Shown here piece after piece: positions 61,515 to 64,000 of a stretch of DNA of 64,000 nt (position 1 is its first letter; each line of letters begins with the position of its first letter). The stretch spans positions 46,562-110,561 of the forward strand of contig JADKCL010000033.1 of NCBI GenBank assembly GCA_016718825.1, written 5' to 3'. Under the pieces are notes generated by a model. That model saw only the letters and a list, made by a program, of their open reading frames with translations, was not told the origin of the DNA and made no database searches. The DNA is from Bacteroidota bacterium (GTDB taxonomy: Bacteria; Bacteroidota; Bacteroidia; J057; JADKCL01). The position numbers were made by a program, and so were the translations under genes.

Positions 61515-64000
61515 ATGGAATCACCCTTTGAAATGACGCGCTCCGACATCTTTTTCCTATTGGGCGGCTATGACCTCGAAATGGTCGAAATTCGCCGACT
61601 CCTCGAATCCTGCAACTTGCAGGAGGGCAGGGACTTTGCCGACCTTCGCCTGGGTTGGGGGGCTAAACTCAGCGCCTACGCTGCCGTTTTGGAGGATCCG
61701 CAGTTCAGCAATCGTGTCTTTGCGGGGATCGAATTGGGCGAGGACATCACCCCGCCCGACGGTTACCTGCGCATCGACCATCACAACGAATTGTCCCATT
61801 TGCCCGCTGCCATTGTGCAGGTGGCCGAATTGCTTGGCGTGGTTGACACCACGGCAGCTGCTCGTGGCTGCGAATGATGCGCGATGGATTCCTGGGATGC
61901 AGGATCTGGGAGCGGGAATTGAGGAGATAGCTTCCTTGCGTAAGGAGGACCGGCGAGCGCAGGGGGTTACGGAGGAGGATGATGAAAAAGCCAAGGAGAA
62001 GATAACAAGTGCTGTCGCAAAATCGGGAATCAAGATTGTAGAAGCTGGATCTATTCCTTTTTCAGCGGTCGTGGATTTACTTTTTCCATTTGATCGCTTG
62101 ATCGTGATTGGGGATAGAGGGCTGACCTTTTACGGGAGGGGAGTAAACAACTTATCAAGGGAATTTGCCGGTTGCATCGCGAATGGCACGGCATACCATG
62201 GTGGTGGAGATTCTGGTTTTATGGGGTTTTCCGAATCCAATCGTGAGAAATTAGTGTTGATTATCGAGAAAATTAGCGAGGTTATGGACATCGAAAAATC
62301 ACAATTTGAGCGGGCATATAGCACACATATCTTTCATTTTGCCTTCCGATGGGAAGCAAATCTCGAACCCAATTGTAGCTTGGATCGTTTGCACGAATTG
62401 ATGGCCAACATCACGGACCTTATGAAGATTGGGGAGGGGTGGCGTTGGCAGCGCCATCCGGTCACTTTTCAGGAAGATCAGGAATTTAACGAGTTTGTTT
62501 ATTATCACAGTTTTGCTCGGGACGTAGTTTTTGACATGTCCATGGTCGATGGATCAATGGCAACTGACGGTTGTGTAGCTGTTTATCAATTGGTGCCCGG
62601 ATAGTTGTGCCGATGCAATTGCCTTAAAATATGAATTCACATGGCATCATGGCAAATATTCGCTCCCTGTCAGGGGAGTTTACCTTCGGATGTATGATAC
62701 TGGTGTTGGCCTTTTGTCGTTTCACTTGCTCAATATTGATCATAAAACGGTTGATGATGTTTTGAGAATCAATGAATATGGAAGGTGGCTGTATTCTGGA
62801 ACAATGTCTCGCGGAGTGGCAAACAAAAAGTCTGACACACTATGGAATGGAGCTCCTTCCAGATATCAAGTTTGGCAGTCAAGCAGTCAGACAGCAATGG
62901 CGATGCAGGGCAATCAAACACGTCAATTGTTTCAGATGAACAAAAAAGTAAGCATGTCTCCACGAAGATGGCAGAGGTGAATAGTAGGATTCCTTTGATA
63001 CGCACGTATGGCCTTGCTCGGCTTCCGGAGTTCGTTAAAATATTGCTCGGTGGGGAGCATATTCAGTTTCTTACGGGTTTTGATTTCGATGAAAAAGAAA
63101 CTTGCGGCGACGTTGAATATCGCGCCTTTAATTGATGGGAAGATGTTTGTCGTCTCATGGATGGAGGATGAAGAGTTGGCGACCGATATCCGAAATGGAG
63201 ATTATCTCTGTAGTGACAAGGAAAACATTTACCGGGCAATATTTGTGGACGCGGAAAAGCGACCTGCCGTGACAAGACGCTTTTCAGCTGGAGATGGAGA
63301 GACATGCCTATCGCGGTGGAGCGGTTATGGCTCCTTGCCATGGAATTACGGCCTATTCCCTGGTATGCATAAATTCGGCGGAGAATCCATTTAAGTTTAC
63401 ACGACACAATACCAACCATATGTATAATCGCATGGTGGAGCATGTTTTGGTGCAAAGGGCTACGGTGCTTAAATACCAGCATGACATCGCTACGATTGCC
63501 AACGACATGAAGGAAAACGTCGAGGAAATATTGGGAAATATTGAAGATCTCAACCGCAAGTATTTAAGGTTCTTGAGCAAATACCATTTCAAGGAAGTAA
63601 CCGCTCAAATCCAAGGGCAAGAAATGTACCAAATGTTGTATCATCACATGCGCCTGGATGTACAAATCGCCGAGCTTGCGCATGAGATTGATGTACTGCA
63701 CCAATTTGCAAGTAGTAGAGAGGATAAGAAACAAAGTCGCTTGCAACAAACGATGGCTTACGTCGCAGCGGGATTTCTTATTCCTTCATTCTTGACCGGA
63801 TTTTTGGGATGAATGTTTTTGGGAATAGCGAGGCTTTCCATCTTAATAAATTGGTATATGGCGGGCTTGTCGCCTATTTGATCTTCGCTGCCATAATCGT
63901 CTTCTATCACTTTGCCGAACCGAAAACTATATTGAAGCGAAAGCCATTTGTGGTTATCGGGTTGGCCTTCCTTGCACTTATTGTAATTCTTCTTCCGTGG
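61515..64000 (+). pseudogene. Frameshifted DHH/DHHA1 phosphoesterase-CorA-like fusion
   Basis: Conceptual repair gives one protein. Residues from MESPFEMTRSDIFFLLGGYD carry YLRIDHHNE (DHH motif) and YHGGGDSGFMGF (DHHA1-like GGG..G motif). A conserved soluble domain follows (HIFHFAFRWE, SLPVRGVYLRMYDTGVGLLS, DVLRINEYGR). Then come long helices (EEILGNIEDLNRKYLRFL) and two membrane helices, with a GMN motif (FLTGFLGMNVFGN) as in CorA channels. Frames change near 61842 (one extra G), 62599 (one extra G), 62795, 62885, 63130, 63270-63340 and 63808 (one base missing before GMN). The gene is either decayed or in a poorly sequenced stretch, and runs off the window. Confidence 0.7.

Overview
The window looks like a Bacteroidota chromosome segment with near-balanced base composition. 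The evidence is a secreted protein with a type IX secretion C-terminal sorting domain, a TonB-dependent receptor, MbnP-like and alginate-export-like envelope proteins, A-rich translation starts, and -7 elements resembling TAnnTTTG. Its content (Nar-type nitrate reductase, NO reductase, nitrate transporters, molybdenum cofactor synthesis, B12-dependent class II ribonucleotide reductase) points to a facultatively anaerobic, nitrate-respiring lineage. A Saprospiria-like wastewater or sediment bacterium would fit, but that placement is inference only. No rRNA, tRNA or CRISPR array was recognised.

Layout. 0-5.3 kb, plus strand: mobA, moaD, moaE, a moaC-moaB/mogA fusion, then an AMP/thymidine phosphorylase-family gene overlapping a PRPP synthetase. 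5.3-8.7 kb: REP-like hairpins and a frameshifted type IX cargo protein, closed by a bidirectional terminator. 8.7-13.5 kb, minus strand: two NarK-type nitrate/nitrite transporters (one fused to UspA) and an outer-membrane porin. 13.8-22 kb, plus strand: a TetR-controlled tripartite RND efflux locus with a good palindromic operator. 23-29.7 kb: group II intron debris, the Ric/ScdA repair protein, a hemerythrin, moaA, a ModE-type regulator with two matching operators, and a TonB receptor followed by a duplicated moaA tail. 29.9-43 kb: tyrosine phenol-lyase-type enzyme, radical SAM/B12 protein, FAD oxidase, a flavoprotein-like 612-residue unknown divergent from norCB, class II RNR, and a convergent MbnP / dihaem peroxidase pair. 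43-44.3 kb: two TerD proteins. 44.7-52.8 kb, minus strand: cytochrome c, narG, narH, narJ and a cytochrome c-narI fusion. 53-64 kb: an accessory region with MITE-like repeats, tandem repeats, a three-domain peptidoglycan-hydrolase toxin with a candidate lipoprotein immunity gene, and a heavily frameshifted DHH-phosphoesterase/CorA-like fusion running off the window.

How it works together. The moa/mob genes make the cofactor used by NarG. NarK proteins and the porin handle nitrate/nitrite. NarGHI with cytochromes c reduces nitrate. NorCB removes NO, and Ric and hemerythrin cope with nitrosative damage. Class II RNR supplies deoxynucleotides without oxygen. Nine ATGAT-N4-ATCAT-like palindromes typical of FNR/CRP-family regulators sit in front of these genes. 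At several of them a -7-like element begins exactly 29.5 bp from the palindrome centre, which suggests one anaerobic regulon. The 3' end of the window is different in character: repeats, toxin/immunity genes and decaying defence-like genes.
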